Assembly (NCBI GenBank): GCA_910588125.1
Contig: CAJUPI010000008.1
Location: 1 to 64,000 of the forward strand
From: an uncultured Lachnospiraceae bacterium
GTDB taxonomy: Bacteria; Bacillota; Clostridia; Lachnospirales; Lachnospiraceae
Length of the DNA stretch: 64,000 bases
Reading direction: 5' to 3'
Shown: positions 44,393-55,152 of the stretch, piece by piece
Layout: each line of letters starts with the position of its first letter
How positions within the stretch are numbered: position 1 is the first letter of the stretch
The notes under the pieces: generated by a model
Database searches by the model: none
What the model was told of the DNA's origin: nothing
What the model saw: the letters and a program-made list of their open reading frames with translations, nothing else
Translations under genes and position numbers: made by a program

Positions 44393-45685
44393 CTATCCCA
44401 TCAATCCCGGCAGCCACAAACTGATCGCCGGAATAAATGTAATCAAAAGCAGGGAAATCACCATGCAAAGATAAAACGGCAAGGTAGCCTTTACTACCTT
44501 TTCCATCGGCAGCTTCGCAATCGCCGAACCAATAAACAACACCGCGCCAACCGGTGGGGTCAGCAGGCCGATACCACAGTTCAACACAACCATGATACCG
44601 AACTGGATCGGGTCAATACCTATCGAGGTGGCAATGGGCAAAAGAATCGGGGTGGCAATCAAAATGATCGGTGCCATATCCATAATACAGCCCAGCACCA
44701 GTAAAATCAAATTCAGCAACAAAGCCAAAATATAAGGATTTCTGGTCAGGCCGGTAATCGCATTTGCTGCCAGATCCGGCACATGCAGCCTTGTGAGACA
44801 AAAACCAAATACTGCTGACGTCGAAATCAAAATCAATACGATAGAAAGGGTGGCAACACAGTCGTCCAATGCCTTCCATACCCCTTTCCAGTCCAATCCC
44901 TTATATACAAACACGCTCACCAGCAAGCTGTAGATAACCGCAATTGCCGCTGATTCTGTGGCAGTGAAAACACCGCCAACCACGCCGAATACCACAATTA
45001 ATACTGCTGCCAGCGCCCAGATCGACACACTCAGCTGTTTTAAAAGATTGACAATGGAAAACGGTTCTCCCTTGGGATAATTCCGCTTTACAGAAATAAT
45101 ATAGGAACCAATCATCAGGCATCCCGCCAAAAGCGCCCCCGGAACATAGCCTGCCAGAAACAGAGAACCGACAGAAATTCCACCTGCCGTGGTGGCATAG
45201 ATTACCATATTATGGCTGGGAGGAACTAGCAATCCTTCACAGGAAGAGGTGATCGTAACGGCAGTCGAGAAATCGGCATCGTACCCCTGATCCACCATCA
45301 TCGGAATCAGAATCGAACCCAGAGATGCCGTATCTGCAGAGGCAGATCCAGAAATACCGCCAAAGAAATAGGAAGCTACGATATTCACCATCGCCATACC
45401 GCCGCGCATCCAACCTACACAGGCATTTGCCAGAGCGATCAGCTTTTCCGAAATACCACCGGAACCCATCAGTACCCCCATGGTGATAAAGAACGGCACA
45501 GCCATCAGGCTAAAAGAGCTGATACCTTTTACCATATACTGGCAGATATTAGAGAGGGGCAGCCCCTGGGCCATCAGACAAAGCACAGATGCCAGACCAA
45601 CGGCATAGGCAATCGGAAACCGCAGAAAAATCATTACAAAAAAGCTGCCAAGCAACACAGCAATCGCCATGGTATTTGCATCCAT
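44393..45685 (-). CDS. dctM: TRAP transporter large permease (DctM family), second system
   Basis: A 430-residue DctM protein with about 12 membrane segments and loops such as GLLVPPSHN and TPPVGAV. It pairs with the DctQ just upstream, to which it is joined by a one-base overlap (TAATG). Substrate unknown. It is only moderately similar by eye to the dctM at the left edge of the window. Confidence 0.95.
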   Translation of the reverse strand: MDANTMAIAVLLGSFFVMIFLRFPIAYAVGLASVLCLMAQGLPLSNICQYMVKGISSFSLMAVPFFITMGVLMGSGGISEKLIALANACVGWMRGGMAMVNIVASYFFGGISGSASADTASLGSILIPMMVDQGYDADFSTAVTITSSCEGLLVPPSHNMVIYATTAGGISVGSLFLAGYVPGALLAGCLMIGSYIISVKRNYPKGEPFSIVNLLKQLSVSIWALAAVLIVVFGVVGGVFTATESAAIAVIYSLLVSVFVYKGLDWKGVWKALDDCVATLSIVLILISTSAVFGFCLTRLHVPDLAANAITGLTRNPYILALLLNLILLVLGCIMDMAPIILIATPILLPIATSIGIDPIQFGIMVVLNCGIGLLTPPVGAVLFIGSAIAKLPMEKVVKATLPFYLCMVISLLLITFIPAISLWLPGLMG

Positions 45686-46209
45686 TACGCCTCACCCTCC
45701 TTTACAAAAATCATCTTCACATGATTATAAAGTGCTTCAATCTCAAATACCAGCATCGCCACTCCGGCCAGTGGTACCGGGAAGTACATCCAGAACCTAG
45801 ACAGCCATGGCATACTCTCATAAGCGCCGCGGCCGCCAATCGTCTGCGCATACTGCCAGCCTACCACGATCATAATCAAGGCCAGCACCAGCACAGCAAA
45901 ATCAGCAAGAATATCCAGAAAACGAATCAGCGCCTTTGGAAGATAAGAGTCCAGGGCTGTCATCCGGATATGGGAACCATTGCGAATCGCCAACGCTGCC
46001 GAAAGCACTGCCATATAAGACATCAATGTCAACACTACCTGCTCTGACCACGCCGGATCCGGAATGAACGGAATATATCTTCCACAAACGGCCATAGAGG
46101 TAATCGCAATATCCGCAATCAAAAGCAATTTACAAATCACGAGGGTTATCTTATATACAATATCGTATATCGGTTTAATCTTATCGATCGACTCAAAAAT
46201 CCCAGGCAT
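45685..46209 (-). CDS. dctQ: TRAP transporter small permease (DctQ family), second system
   Basis: A 174-residue protein with four membrane segments and the DctQ-type PDPAWSEQVVL stretch after the second helix. The start MPGIFES at 46209 follows AAAGGAG; in-frame codons upstream lack one. Coupled to dctM by TAATG. Confidence 0.92.
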   Translation of the reverse strand: MPGIFESIDKIKPIYDIVYKITLVICKLLLIADIAITSMAVCGRYIPFIPDPAWSEQVVLTLMSYMAVLSAALAIRNGSHIRMTALDSYLPKALIRFLDILADFAVLVLALIMIVVGWQYAQTIGGRGAYESMPWLSRFWMYFPVPLAGVAMLVFEIEALYNHVKMIFVKEGEA

Positions 46210-46301
46210 AATTACTCCTTTCCTGTTATACAATACGGGCACAAAAGATCCGTATCGAATTTTTGTGCCCGCAAAAACCTACCTCTTCAGATTTTGATTT
46301 C

Positions 46302-47420
46302 TTACTGCATATCTACGATCTGCTGATATAGATCGGCATAAGCGGAGGTATTTTCTTCCACTACCTTCTTACAGGCTTCCTGCCATGGAGCTTTGTCAGA
46401 AACTTCAACCACATTACAGCCCTCTGCCTTCAATTCTTCCAAAACCTTGTTCTCAGCCTCCTCAGAAATCTGACGGTTGTACTCAGAAGCCAGCTTGGAT
46501 GCTTCCATCATTGCTGCCTGCTGATTCTCTGTCAGCTTATCCCATGCATCATCAGTGATAATCACCTGAATTGCTCCCAGAGTATGTCCATCCAGGATCA
46601 GATTGTTGGCAACCTCCGGGAATGCATTGGACTTATAGTTGGCAATCGGCTGCTCAGCACCGTCAACTACTCCGGTCTGCAGCGCGGAATACAGTTCACC
46701 AAAAGCCACAACAGTAGGAGATGCACCCAATCCTTCAACCATGCCGTTCATAATCGGATCGTTGGACACGCGCAGCTTCATGCCTGCCAGATCCTCCAGG
46801 GAATTCACCGGATTCTTGGTAAAGAAATGGCGGAAACCTTCCTCACCATAGAACAGGCCTCTCACCCCTGTGCCATTGTCATGGGGCTCAAGCAGGAATT
46901 CCGGAGCCAGATCTGAGGTCGCAAAATTCCAGAAATGATCCCGGTTCACAAAAGTATAGGGGATAGATAACAGCATGGATTTCTCGCCGCCGTAGCTGGT
47001 CAGGGCAAACGCGGAGATACGGGACATGTCGATCGTTCCACCACCGCCCAACATGGTATCCAGCACATCATTTTCCGATCCCAGAACACCGGATGCCTGC
47101 AGATCAATGGTGATAGAACCTCCCGATAATTCCTCAACCTTCTCTTTGAAATAAGAGTCCGTCTGTCCTACGATAGTATCCAGAGGATTTACCTCGGCAT
47201 ATACTAAAGTCACAGCCGGATCATTGGCTGCCGCCGCCCCGGAAGCATCACCAGCCGCCTCACTGGTCTCTTCTCCGGCGGCTGCCGGAGCCTCTGCTGC
47301 CGTGGTGTCAGTCGGTGCTGCCGTGGTAGCGGGAGCATCCGGCTCCTTCAATCCACAGCCGGACAGTGATGCAACTACCATAGCCGCACATAATGCCGTG
47401 CTAACCCATCTTTTTTTCAT
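46302..47420 (-). CDS. dctP: TRAP transporter substrate-binding lipoprotein (DctP family), second system
   Basis: A 372-residue binding protein with a lipobox (LSGC) and a long Ala/Thr-rich linker (about residues 27-70). The family signatures GMKLRVSNDP and ALQTGVVDGAEQP are present. GGAGGAAA precedes the ATG. It is the first structural gene of the TRAP operon and lies 170 bp downstream of the YesN-type regulator gene. An AT-rich region upstream has only a weak -35, fitting an activator-dependent promoter. Confidence 0.94.
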   Translation of the reverse strand: MKKRWVSTALCAAMVVASLSGCGLKEPDAPATTAAPTDTTAAEAPAAAGEETSEAAGDASGAAAANDPAVTLVYAEVNPLDTIVGQTDSYFKEKVEELSGGSITIDLQASGVLGSENDVLDTMLGGGGTIDMSRISAFALTSYGGEKSMLLSIPYTFVNRDHFWNFATSDLAPEFLLEPHDNGTGVRGLFYGEEGFRHFFTKNPVNSLEDLAGMKLRVSNDPIMNGMVEGLGASPTVVAFGELYSALQTGVVDGAEQPIANYKSNAFPEVANNLILDGHTLGAIQVIITDDAWDKLTENQQAAMMEASKLASEYNRQISEEAENKVLEELKAEGCNVVEVSDKAPWQEACKKVVEENTSAYADLYQQIVDMQ

Positions 47421-47590
47421 AACACATTTCCTCCTTATCTTTTTATAAAGTATCTCTGGAATCCTTGTAAAATTCAGAAGATATTATCATTATAAGTCAA
47501 AAATGCCAAAAAGAAAATGGTAAATTTTTGTGAATCCTAGTATATTTTTAACCTGTCCAAGATAAGTTTTTATACATTTCAGACAAACCG

Positions 47591-48454
47591 CTATTTTCCA
47601 TGACGAAAACATTGAACCCGGTATTCTGTAGGGCTGATACCGGTAACCCGTCGAAACACTTTGGTAAAATAATTGGAGTCCCCATATCCGACAGCCTTGC
47701 CGATCTCTTTAATGTTGGCCGTTGGCTCTTCCAGGCGCCTTTTTGCTTCTTCTACCCGATAATCGGTCAAATAGGAAATGAAATTCTGCCCAAAGCACTG
47801 CTTAAACAGTTTGCAAAAATAAGCCTCCGAATAATTCATCGTTCGGGCCAGCTCCTGCATGGAGATATCATACATATAATTTTCATGGATATAACGCGTA
47901 ATCATCTCCCGCACCCCAGACAGACGCGAATTCTCCAGCTCTTCTGTCTCCTCCATAAGAAGATGGGATATCTCCTCTGGATTCTCTTCTATCCGTTTTC
48001 CCTCCGATGGCCAAATAGCGCTGTTCTCTCCAGCAGCTCCTCTTTCCTCCCGATATTTTTCTATATTCTGCTTTTGTACTTCCTCCGCCAGACGGATAGC
48101 CTCCTCCACTACTATCATCAGTTCCCGCTCTTCATAAGGCTTTAACAGATAGTCCAACGCTCGCACGGTGATCGCTTTCCTGGCATAGGCAAACTCGTCA
48201 AAAGCTGTCAAAAAAATGATACAGCAGTCCTTATCCTTCTTACGGATTCTCTCAGCCGCCTCAATCCCATTGACCCCCGGCATCTCAATATCCAAGATCG
48301 CTACTTGAATATCATGTTCTTCATAAATTTCCAACGCCTCTCTGCCATTCTCCGCCTGAAAAATAACACACCGTTCTCCCAGATTTTTATGCAGGGTTTT
48401 ATATAACACCGCTCTCTCTAGCATCTCATCATCCGCGATCAGCAAATGAACCAT
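47591..48454 (-). CDS. YesN-type response regulator, AraC output
   Basis: A 287-residue regulator. The N-terminal receiver domain has phospho-acceptor D55 (ILDIEMPG) and the conserved Lys in LLKPYEE. A linker of about 60 residues leads to a C-terminal AraC-type double HTH (about residues 185-280, with ELARTMNYSEAYFCKLFK). It overlaps its kinase gene by 26 bp and probably activates the TRAP operon that follows. Confidence 0.95.
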   Translation of the reverse strand: MVHLLIADDEMLERAVLYKTLHKNLGERCVIFQAENGREALEIYEEHDIQVAILDIEMPGVNGIEAAERIRKKDKDCCIIFLTAFDEFAYARKAITVRALDYLLKPYEERELMIVVEEAIRLAEEVQKQNIEKYREERGAAGENSAIWPSEGKRIEENPEEISHLLMEETEELENSRLSGVREMITRYIHENYMYDISMQELARTMNYSEAYFCKLFKQCFGQNFISYLTDYRVEEAKRRLEEPTANIKEIGKAVGYGDSNYFTKVFRRVTGISPTEYRVQCFRHGK

Positions 48455-49946
48455 TTGCTCCCTCCTTTTCTTCCTGTGGTATCTGAATCTGGATCACCGT
48501 CCCCTGATCCTTTTTGCCATAGATCCACATCTCCCCTTCTTGATATATGGTTCGTATTCTTTGGTAAATATTGCCCAACCCGATCCCTACTTTTGCCGTA
48601 TGATTTTCTTTTAACGCGATCTCCAGCTGCCGCCGGACTTCCTCATCCATTCCGGTTCCCGTGTCCGCCACGGATATCTTTAATCCCTCTTCCCTCTTCC
48701 AGACACGAAGAAATACCCTTCCTCCCTGTTCCTTTTTGGCTACCCCATGGACTATTGCATTCTCCACCAACGGCTGCAAGGTAAACGCCGGGATACGCAC
48801 CACTGCTGCTTCTACCTCGATGCTCTCATCGTAACGGATCCGGTTCCCAAAACGCATTTTTTGGATATACATATAATCTCTCACTACTTTCAGCTCCTGC
48901 TCCAGCGGCACAATTTGTTCCGTAGTTTTCAAATTATAGCGAAACAGATTGCTCATGCTGGTTATCATCTTCTCGGTGGTAGATGCATCCTCCAGCCTTG
49001 CCATACAAGCGATAATGTTCAGCGTATTGAACAGAAAATGAGGATTGATTTGGCTCTTCAGCAATTCCATACGGGCGGCTTCGAGCCGCTTCTCTGTCTC
49101 CATTTTTTCCATTTCTTCTTTATGAAGCAGCTCGGAAATTTCGTGATTTTTCATCAACGTATGAATATATCCCTCTGTGGCATGCTTCATGCGGTTAAAT
49201 GCCTGAACCATCTCCCCCATCTCATCCCGGTTTTCCACCGTTAAATCTTCACCGCTGAAATCGTTGATGGCAATCTTCCTGGTAGCCTCAGCCAGTTTCT
49301 CCATCGGATCCACTACGGCATGAGAAAGTAATCGAGTAAAAAAAATCATCACAAAAATCATCACCACAGAAAGCAACAAAATCAGATATGGCATCCCGTA
49401 AAAAAAGGGGACCCGTTTCTGGTAACTGGCGTCTCCGTCCGCCATCGTCAGCTGAAGCAGCCGGCGGGCATAGGTTCCAAGATAGTCCTGCATCGCATAT
49501 ACTTGATATAATTGAGTGATATAGCCCTGCATTTCCGGCCCCATCTCCAATATCTCATCTCGTGAAAAACAATATCGTTCATAGGCATTATGGATATTCC
49601 AAGTTCTGGCATATCGTTCCGCTCCCACTGTGAGATAATCAAAGGGCAGTCTTTCTAAGCTTTTTCCGGTTGTTTGGTATGCCTTTTCATAGCGCTCCCT
49701 GTTTTCTTCTGTCCGATTCCGTATGTATGCTTTAAACGCCTGGGCTTCCAGCTCGATCGCTTCCTGAAAATCATAGCATTTTGAATTGTCATCCAGAATA
49801 ATATTGATATTTCCCAGGGCAAAATCCATCAGCAGAAAACTAAATACAGCAGATACACCGATCACCAGAATAATCAGACAGACATAGACTCCCAGTTTTT
49901 TCTTTAAGGAGGTTCCCAGCCATATTTCTTTTATATATGCATGCAT
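48429..49946 (-). CDS. YesM-type sensor histidine kinase
   Basis: A 505-residue membrane kinase. Two membrane segments (about 20-42 and 185-205) enclose a helical extracellular sensor of about 140 residues. HAMP (about 206-258) and a coiled coil lead to the His_kinase domain with H303 in QINPHFLFNT and an HATPase with DTGTGM and GIGLGN. This kinase class commonly controls sugar or organic-acid uptake. The helical sensor could dock a binding protein, which makes the second DctP a candidate ligand carrier. Overlaps the regulator gene by 26 bp. Confidence 0.95.
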   Translation of the reverse strand: MHAYIKEIWLGTSLKKKLGVYVCLIILVIGVSAVFSFLLMDFALGNINIILDDNSKCYDFQEAIELEAQAFKAYIRNRTEENRERYEKAYQTTGKSLERLPFDYLTVGAERYARTWNIHNAYERYCFSRDEILEMGPEMQGYITQLYQVYAMQDYLGTYARRLLQLTMADGDASYQKRVPFFYGMPYLILLLSVVMIFVMIFFTRLLSHAVVDPMEKLAEATRKIAINDFSGEDLTVENRDEMGEMVQAFNRMKHATEGYIHTLMKNHEISELLHKEEMEKMETEKRLEAARMELLKSQINPHFLFNTLNIIACMARLEDASTTEKMITSMSNLFRYNLKTTEQIVPLEQELKVVRDYMYIQKMRFGNRIRYDESIEVEAAVVRIPAFTLQPLVENAIVHGVAKKEQGGRVFLRVWKREEGLKISVADTGTGMDEEVRRQLEIALKENHTAKVGIGLGNIYQRIRTIYQEGEMWIYGKKDQGTVIQIQIPQEEKEGANGSFADRG

Positions 49947-50095
49947 TCCAATCCTGCTTTCCCTTTTCTTTTTCCTGTTGCCTGTGCTTTAATCAATCAA
50001 AGCCCCTATCCGTATGTCTGTTTTTCCAAAGCTGCAGATATACCGGCCAGGAGCTTTTCTTGTTTTTGAAACGGCACCCTCAATGGACAAGGGTA

Positions 50096-50620
50096 TTATT
50101 TTCCTTCATAAACGATGGCAGATTCTACTGGATAATTTTTCAGCTTCTCCCGGCCGCATAATCCGGCAAGTTCCATGACAAAACATATTTTTACTACCTT
50201 GCCGCCTAATTGCTCCACTAATCCGGTGATAGCTTCTATCGTACCTCCGGTAGCAATCAAATCATCAATAATAACCACCCTTTGCCCCGGCCTGATAGCA
50301 TCTTTATGAATCTCAATCTCGGCTGTGCCATATTCCAGCTCATACTTTGCTGAAACCGTTTCTCTTGGCAGTTTTCCCTTTTTGCGCACCGGCACAAAGC
50401 TTTTATGGCTGGCATACGCCACCGGCATACCAAATATAAAGCCTCGCGATTCCGGCCCTAGCACCACATCAAAATCCAGGCCCTCCACCATTTTCAACAA
50501 TGTATCAATAGCCAGCTCTAGCCCTTTGGCATCCTGCAAAATCGATGTCACATCCCGAAAAATAATTCCTGGTTCCGGAAAATCCGGAATACTAATCACA
50601 TAATCTTCTAATTTCTTCAT
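50096..50620 (-). CDS. apt: Adenine phosphoribosyltransferase
   Basis: Purine salvage enzyme of 174 residues, making AMP from adenine and PRPP. PRPP-binding motif IDDLIATGGT, GPESRGFIFG loop and FVPVRKKGKLP segment are all present. It lies 28 bp downstream of the GH10-like gene. Confidence 0.97.
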   Translation of the reverse strand: MKKLEDYVISIPDFPEPGIIFRDVTSILQDAKGLELAIDTLLKMVEGLDFDVVLGPESRGFIFGMPVAYASHKSFVPVRKKGKLPRETVSAKYELEYGTAEIEIHKDAIRPGQRVVIIDDLIATGGTIEAITGLVEQLGGKVVKICFVMELAGLCGREKLKNYPVESAIVYEGK

Positions 50621-50648
50621 CTTTGGCCTTTCCCCTTCCTGTCAACAA

Positions 50649-51941
50649 TTATTGAAACACCTTCATCAAATTTGCCACCTCTGCCTGGCAGACCGGCTCC
50701 TGAAACGAACTGTAAGCATAAAAGCAGTACCCGGAAACCTGCCCGCTCTCCCGGCCTTCCTGTACCTGCCTCTTTATGATATCGTTACGCCTCAACCACT
50801 CCGGCACAGCATTATTATCTGTGCTTCCCGATCCCGTCTTATACATAGCAAGCCCCAGATACAAACGTACCTTGCCTTTTTTCTTCAGCTGAATCCATGT
50901 TTTTAAGTTGTTTGAAAAGGCAAACGGCGCCGGGCTTCCATCGGAAAGCCTGTGTTCAAATCCCCAGTAAATCTGCGGCATAATATAATCTACATACCCT
51001 TCCTGAGACATCCAGGTATCCACATCCGCAAAAAGACGGTTATCGCTGCGTAAATACTCCACATACCCCTCCGGACTTATCCCAAATTGCACGTGTGGCT
51101 TCGTGCTTTTTATCGTATGATATACCTCCTGAATCAGTCGGTTGATATTCTCGCGGCGCCAGTCACTGATATTTAAAGGGCTGCCGGAAACATCATATTC
51201 CGGTTTGTCAAACCATTTATTTTCATCCTCATTATTTACTTCCGGATAAAAATAATCGTCAAAATGGATCCCATCCACATCATAACGCTCTACAATCTCC
51301 CGTACTCCGTTTATAATTCGCCAACGTACCTCCTCCACTGCCGGATTTAAATAGTATTCTCCGTTGTGCTTTAAAACCCAGCGATCATTGGAGCTGTCAC
51401 TGTCCGACAGCCATTGCCGGACAAAGCTCTGTTCCGATACCTGGTTCCAACGATTCAGATAGCCGGTTACCCGGTAGGGATTGATCCAGGCGTGGAACTG
51501 CAGCTTTTTCCGGTGAGCCGCCTGTACAAAATAAGCCAAAGGATCATATCCCGGATTTTTCCCCTGGGTTCCGGTTACAAACCGTGACCAGGGAAAATAT
51601 TCTGACGGATACATGGCATCGGCATCCGGCCGTACCTGAACGAAGACCGCATTCATCTTTAGCTCCACGCAGCGATCCAGAATCTGATCCACACCTTCTT
51701 TAAAACCATTTTCATCTGCCGGCAGCTTCTCCCAATCCAGATAAGAAATCCACACGCCCCGCAGCTCCTGTGACGGCCCTCCTTCTGACTCTCCAGCTCC
51801 TGCCATCTTCAGGCCACTGCTCCCATCCCCCGGCGCTGCCAGAGAAAAAAATGTTCCCTCAAAGAGCAATATTCCCGTTATCATCAGGAGCCACAGGTTT
51901 GGAAACCGCCTGCCTCTTCTTTTGTTTCTTTGAACTGCCAT
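50649..51941 (-). CDS. Glycoside hydrolase-like DUF187 (GHL10/YngK-type) secreted protein
   Basis: A 430-residue protein with a signal peptide or N-terminal anchor (about residues 18-36) and a TIM-barrel DUF187 domain related to GH10: ELRGVWISYLDWEKL, FVQVRPDADAMYPSE, FHAWINPYRV and VDGIHFDDYFYP are all family hallmarks. It probably cuts a cell-wall or capsular glycan, but the substrate is unknown. The ATG at 51941 is chosen because AGGAGGGG lies at good spacing; an upstream ATG is too close to its own site. Confidence 0.88.
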   Translation of the reverse strand: MAVQRNKRRGRRFPNLWLLMITGILLFEGTFFSLAAPGDGSSGLKMAGAGESEGGPSQELRGVWISYLDWEKLPADENGFKEGVDQILDRCVELKMNAVFVQVRPDADAMYPSEYFPWSRFVTGTQGKNPGYDPLAYFVQAAHRKKLQFHAWINPYRVTGYLNRWNQVSEQSFVRQWLSDSDSSNDRWVLKHNGEYYLNPAVEEVRWRIINGVREIVERYDVDGIHFDDYFYPEVNNEDENKWFDKPEYDVSGSPLNISDWRRENINRLIQEVYHTIKSTKPHVQFGISPEGYVEYLRSDNRLFADVDTWMSQEGYVDYIMPQIYWGFEHRLSDGSPAPFAFSNNLKTWIQLKKKGKVRLYLGLAMYKTGSGSTDNNAVPEWLRRNDIIKRQVQEGRESGQVSGYCFYAYSSFQEPVCQAEVANLMKVFQ

Positions 51942-52011
51942 ATCCCCTCCTGCTCTTTCATTCTTTCTAAATATTTTCATTCCTCCCAATACTTCTCTTT
52001 CCCGGACAGCT

Positions 52012-53259
52012 TTATAATAAGAATTCCTGGAATACCCGATTACTCACATCAATGCCCCGGCGACTCAACCTCACCCAGGGAGCCTCTATTTCTATCAGGC
52101 CCTGCGCCTGAAGCTTATCAAATGCCTGTCCATAAAGCTTCCACATATTTCTTCCGAAACGGCCCAGGAATTCATTGCCCGATACTCCCTTCATCATACG
52201 CAGGCCGAGAAACATGAATTCTTCCATTTTATCTTCCAGCGAAAGCTCCTGTATGTCACAGGCGGCGGCTCCCGCCTTTTTCAGATCGAGAGAAAGATAT
52301 TTTTTAAGGCTGGTCTCGTTGTGGTAGCGATATCCGCTGATATAGGAGGAGGCGCCAAGGCCGAGCCCCAAATAATCCACCCCTGTCCAGTACCCGATAT
52401 TATGACGGCATGCAAAACCGGAGCGGGAATAATTGGAGATCTCATAGCGTTCATAGCCCTGCGCCGCCAAAAGCTCTCCGGTCATCTCATACATCTTCCG
52501 ATCGGTATCTTCATCCGGCAACGGGGGCAGCTCCATATGGTTATTTCCGTAGTCTCCTGGCAAAATGCTCCTGGACTGGTGACTGCTGCGGAGCTTTTGC
52601 GTCTCTTCCTCAGTCAAGGGAATACCTCCTTCTCCGCCATATCTCTCATAAAAAGGTGTCCCCTCCTCTATGATCAGGCTGTAGGCAGAAATATGCTCGG
52701 GTTTTAACATCAGCACCTTGCGCAGCGTATTCTTCCAGGAATGGATATCCTGCCCCGGTAAAGCAGACATCAAATCGACACTGATATTGGAAAATCCCAC
52801 CTGCCTGGCACGCTGATAGCTTTTTAAAAAATCGTCGAAGGTGTGGATTCTGCCCAAAATTTTCAATTCCAAATCATCTGCTGACTGAAGTCCCAGGCTC
52901 AGGCGATTGATACCGCCCTCCCGATAAACCTCCAGCTTTTCCATCGTCAGCGTCCCCGGATTGGCCTCGATAGTGATCTCCGCATCTTCCGCAATCCGGA
53001 AGCAGCTATGGAGCACCGCGAACAATTCGCCGATCAGCTCCGCCGGCATCAGAGAAGGCGTCCCTCCTCCCAAAAAAATACTAGTCACACAACTGTCCGG
53101 AAAACAGGGGCTCTGCCCGTATATTTCTTCAATCAGCTTGTCCATATAGTCCCGGTACGTAGATTCCGGAACCGCAAAGGATAAGAAATCGCAATAAGCG
53201 CATTTCCGGGCACAAAACGGAATATGGATGTAAAGTTCCAGTTCTCGTTTATTCATCAT
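52012..53259 (-). CDS. hemW: Radical SAM protein HemW (heme chaperone, HemN-like)
   Basis: A 415-residue radical SAM protein. The N-terminal ELYIHIPFC opens the CxxxCxxC site (C16, C20, C23). It belongs to the HemW branch, which lacks coproporphyrinogen oxidase activity and carries heme. Its start overlaps the lepA end by 11 bp without a clear ribosome binding site, so it depends on translation of lepA; lepA-hemW is a widely conserved pair. Confidence 0.95.
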   Translation of the reverse strand: MMNKRELELYIHIPFCARKCAYCDFLSFAVPESTYRDYMDKLIEEIYGQSPCFPDSCVTSIFLGGGTPSLMPAELIGELFAVLHSCFRIAEDAEITIEANPGTLTMEKLEVYREGGINRLSLGLQSADDLELKILGRIHTFDDFLKSYQRARQVGFSNISVDLMSALPGQDIHSWKNTLRKVLMLKPEHISAYSLIIEEGTPFYERYGGEGGIPLTEEETQKLRSSHQSRSILPGDYGNNHMELPPLPDEDTDRKMYEMTGELLAAQGYERYEISNYSRSGFACRHNIGYWTGVDYLGLGLGASSYISGYRYHNETSLKKYLSLDLKKAGAAACDIQELSLEDKMEEFMFLGLRMMKGVSGNEFLGRFGRNMWKLYGQAFDKLQAQGLIEIEAPWVRLSRRGIDVSNRVFQEFLL

Positions 53260-55063
53260 CTAATTTTAGCACACTCATAAAAGCTTTCTGCGGAATCTCC
53301 ACATTTCCTATCTGGCGCATCCGCTTCTTCCCTTCTTTTTGCTTCTCCAGCAGTTTCTTCTTGCGGGTGATATCCCCGCCATAGCATTTGGCTAACACGT
53401 CCTTGCGTACCGCCTTCACGGTCTCCCGGGCAATGATTTTCCCCCCCACAGCCGCTTGTATGGGGATTTCAAAAAGATGGCGCGGAATCTCTTCTTTCAG
53501 CTTCTCGCACATCTTCCGGCCACGCTCATAGGCAGATGCCCCATGGACAATGAAGGACAAGGCGTCCACCTCCTCCCGGTTCACCAGGATATCCAATTTA
53601 ACCAGTTCTGCCTGCTCGTATCCCTTCAGGTCATAATCAAACGAGGCATAGCCCCGGGAACGAGATTTTAATGCATCAAAAAAATCATAAATAATCTCGT
53701 TGAGAGGCAAATCGTATTTCAAAAGAGCCCGGGTCTCCTCCATGTATTCCATCCCTTTATAGACACCACGCCTCTCCTGGCACAGCGTCATGATCGCGCC
53801 CACGAACTCCGTAGTCACCATAATCTCCGCTGAGACAATCGGCTCTTCCATATAATCGATCTCTGTGGGATCCGGCATATTGGTAGGATTCGTCAGCTCA
53901 ATCATCTCTCCGTTTTTCTTATGAATGTGGTAGACTACGCTGGGCGCTGTCGTAACCAAATCGAGATTATACTCCCGCTCCAGCCGTTCCTGAATAATCT
54001 CCAGATGCAAAAGCCCCAAAAAACCACATCGGAAGCCAAACCCAAGAGCTACCGATGTCTCTGGCTCAAAGAACAGAGAAGCATCATTTAGCTGAAGCTT
54101 TTCCAATGCCTCCCGCAAATCATTATAACGGGCACCGTCTGCCGGATACAAGCCGCAGTATACCATTGAGGTTACTTTCTTATAGCCTGGCAATGGCTGG
54201 GCACATGGATTCTGTGCGTCCGTCACCGTGTCTCCTACCATGGTATCCTTTACATTCTTGATACTGGCAGTCAAATATCCTACCATGCCGGCACTCAATT
54301 TATCACAGGGAATAAACTGGCCGGCGCCGAAATATCCCACCTCTACGATCTCTGCTTCTGCACCGGTAGCCATCATCCGGATCCGGGTCCCCTTTTCCAT
54401 CGTCCCTTCCACAATCCGGCAAAAGACGATCACTCCTTTATAGGAATCATATACCGAATCAAAAATCAAAGCCTGTAAAGGCGCCTGGGGATCGCCCTTT
54501 GGCGCAGGTATCTTATGCACGATCGCCTCCAGGACGTCTTCTACATTCAATCCCGTCTTCGCCGATATCCGCGGCGCATCATGGGCCTCCAGCCCAATCA
54601 CGTCTTCAATCTCACTGGCAACCCGATCCGGCTCTGCACTGGCCAGGTCAATCTTATTGATCACCGGCACTACATCCAAATCATTGTCTAAAGCTAAATA
54701 AACATTTGCCAGGGTCTGGGCTTCGATCCCCTGAGCCGCATCCACCACCAGAATCGCCCCGTCACAGGCAGCCAGGCTACGACTTACTTCGTAGTTAAAA
54801 TCCACATGTCCCGGTGTATCGATCAGATTAAAAATATATTCCTCCCCGTCCTTTGCCCGATAAACCGTCCGCACAGTCTGCGCTTTTATCGTGATACCCC
54901 GTTCCCGCTCCAAATCCATATTATCCAATACCTGGGACTGCATCTCCCGGCTGGTGAGAAGCCCTGTCATCTCAATGATACGGTCTGCCAGAGTAGACTT
55001 CCCGTGATCGATATGTGCGATAATACAAAAATTTCGGATTTTGCTCTGGTCCATTCCTGCCAT
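53249..55063 (-). CDS. lepA: Translation elongation factor 4 (LepA)
   Basis: Ribosome-associated GTPase of 604 residues. GTPase motifs [14 protein letters not shown] and NKID are in order, followed by the EF-G-like domains and the LepA-specific C-terminus. Start [11 protein letters not shown] with GAGGGAA upstream. Followed by hemW with overlap. Confidence 0.98.
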   Translation of the reverse strand: MAGMDQSKIRNFCIIAHIDHGKSTLADRIIEMTGLLTSREMQSQVLDNMDLERERGITIKAQTVRTVYRAKDGEEYIFNLIDTPGHVDFNYEVSRSLAACDGAILVVDAAQGIEAQTLANVYLALDNDLDVVPVINKIDLASAEPDRVASEIEDVIGLEAHDAPRISAKTGLNVEDVLEAIVHKIPAPKGDPQAPLQALIFDSVYDSYKGVIVFCRIVEGTMEKGTRIRMMATGAEAEIVEVGYFGAGQFIPCDKLSAGMVGYLTASIKNVKDTMVGDTVTDAQNPCAQPLPGYKKVTSMVYCGLYPADGARYNDLREALEKLQLNDASLFFEPETSVALGFGFRCGFLGLLHLEIIQERLEREYNLDLVTTAPSVVYHIHKKNGEMIELTNPTNMPDPTEIDYMEEPIVSAEIMVTTEFVGAIMTLCQERRGVYKGMEYMEETRALLKYDLPLNEIIYDFFDALKSRSRGYASFDYDLKGYEQAELVKLDILVNREEVDALSFIVHGASAYERGRKMCEKLKEEIPRHLFEIPIQAAVGGKIIARETVKAVRKDVLAKCYGGDITRKKKLLEKQKEGKKRMRQIGNVEIPQKAFMSVLKLDDE

Positions 55064-55152
55064 ATAGTTCCCTCTCTCGCTTTTATCTCTTACTTCTGAA
55101 TCAGTAAATCCAAAGTAGGACTATGTTGTTTTCTATAAAATATACCATTTTT

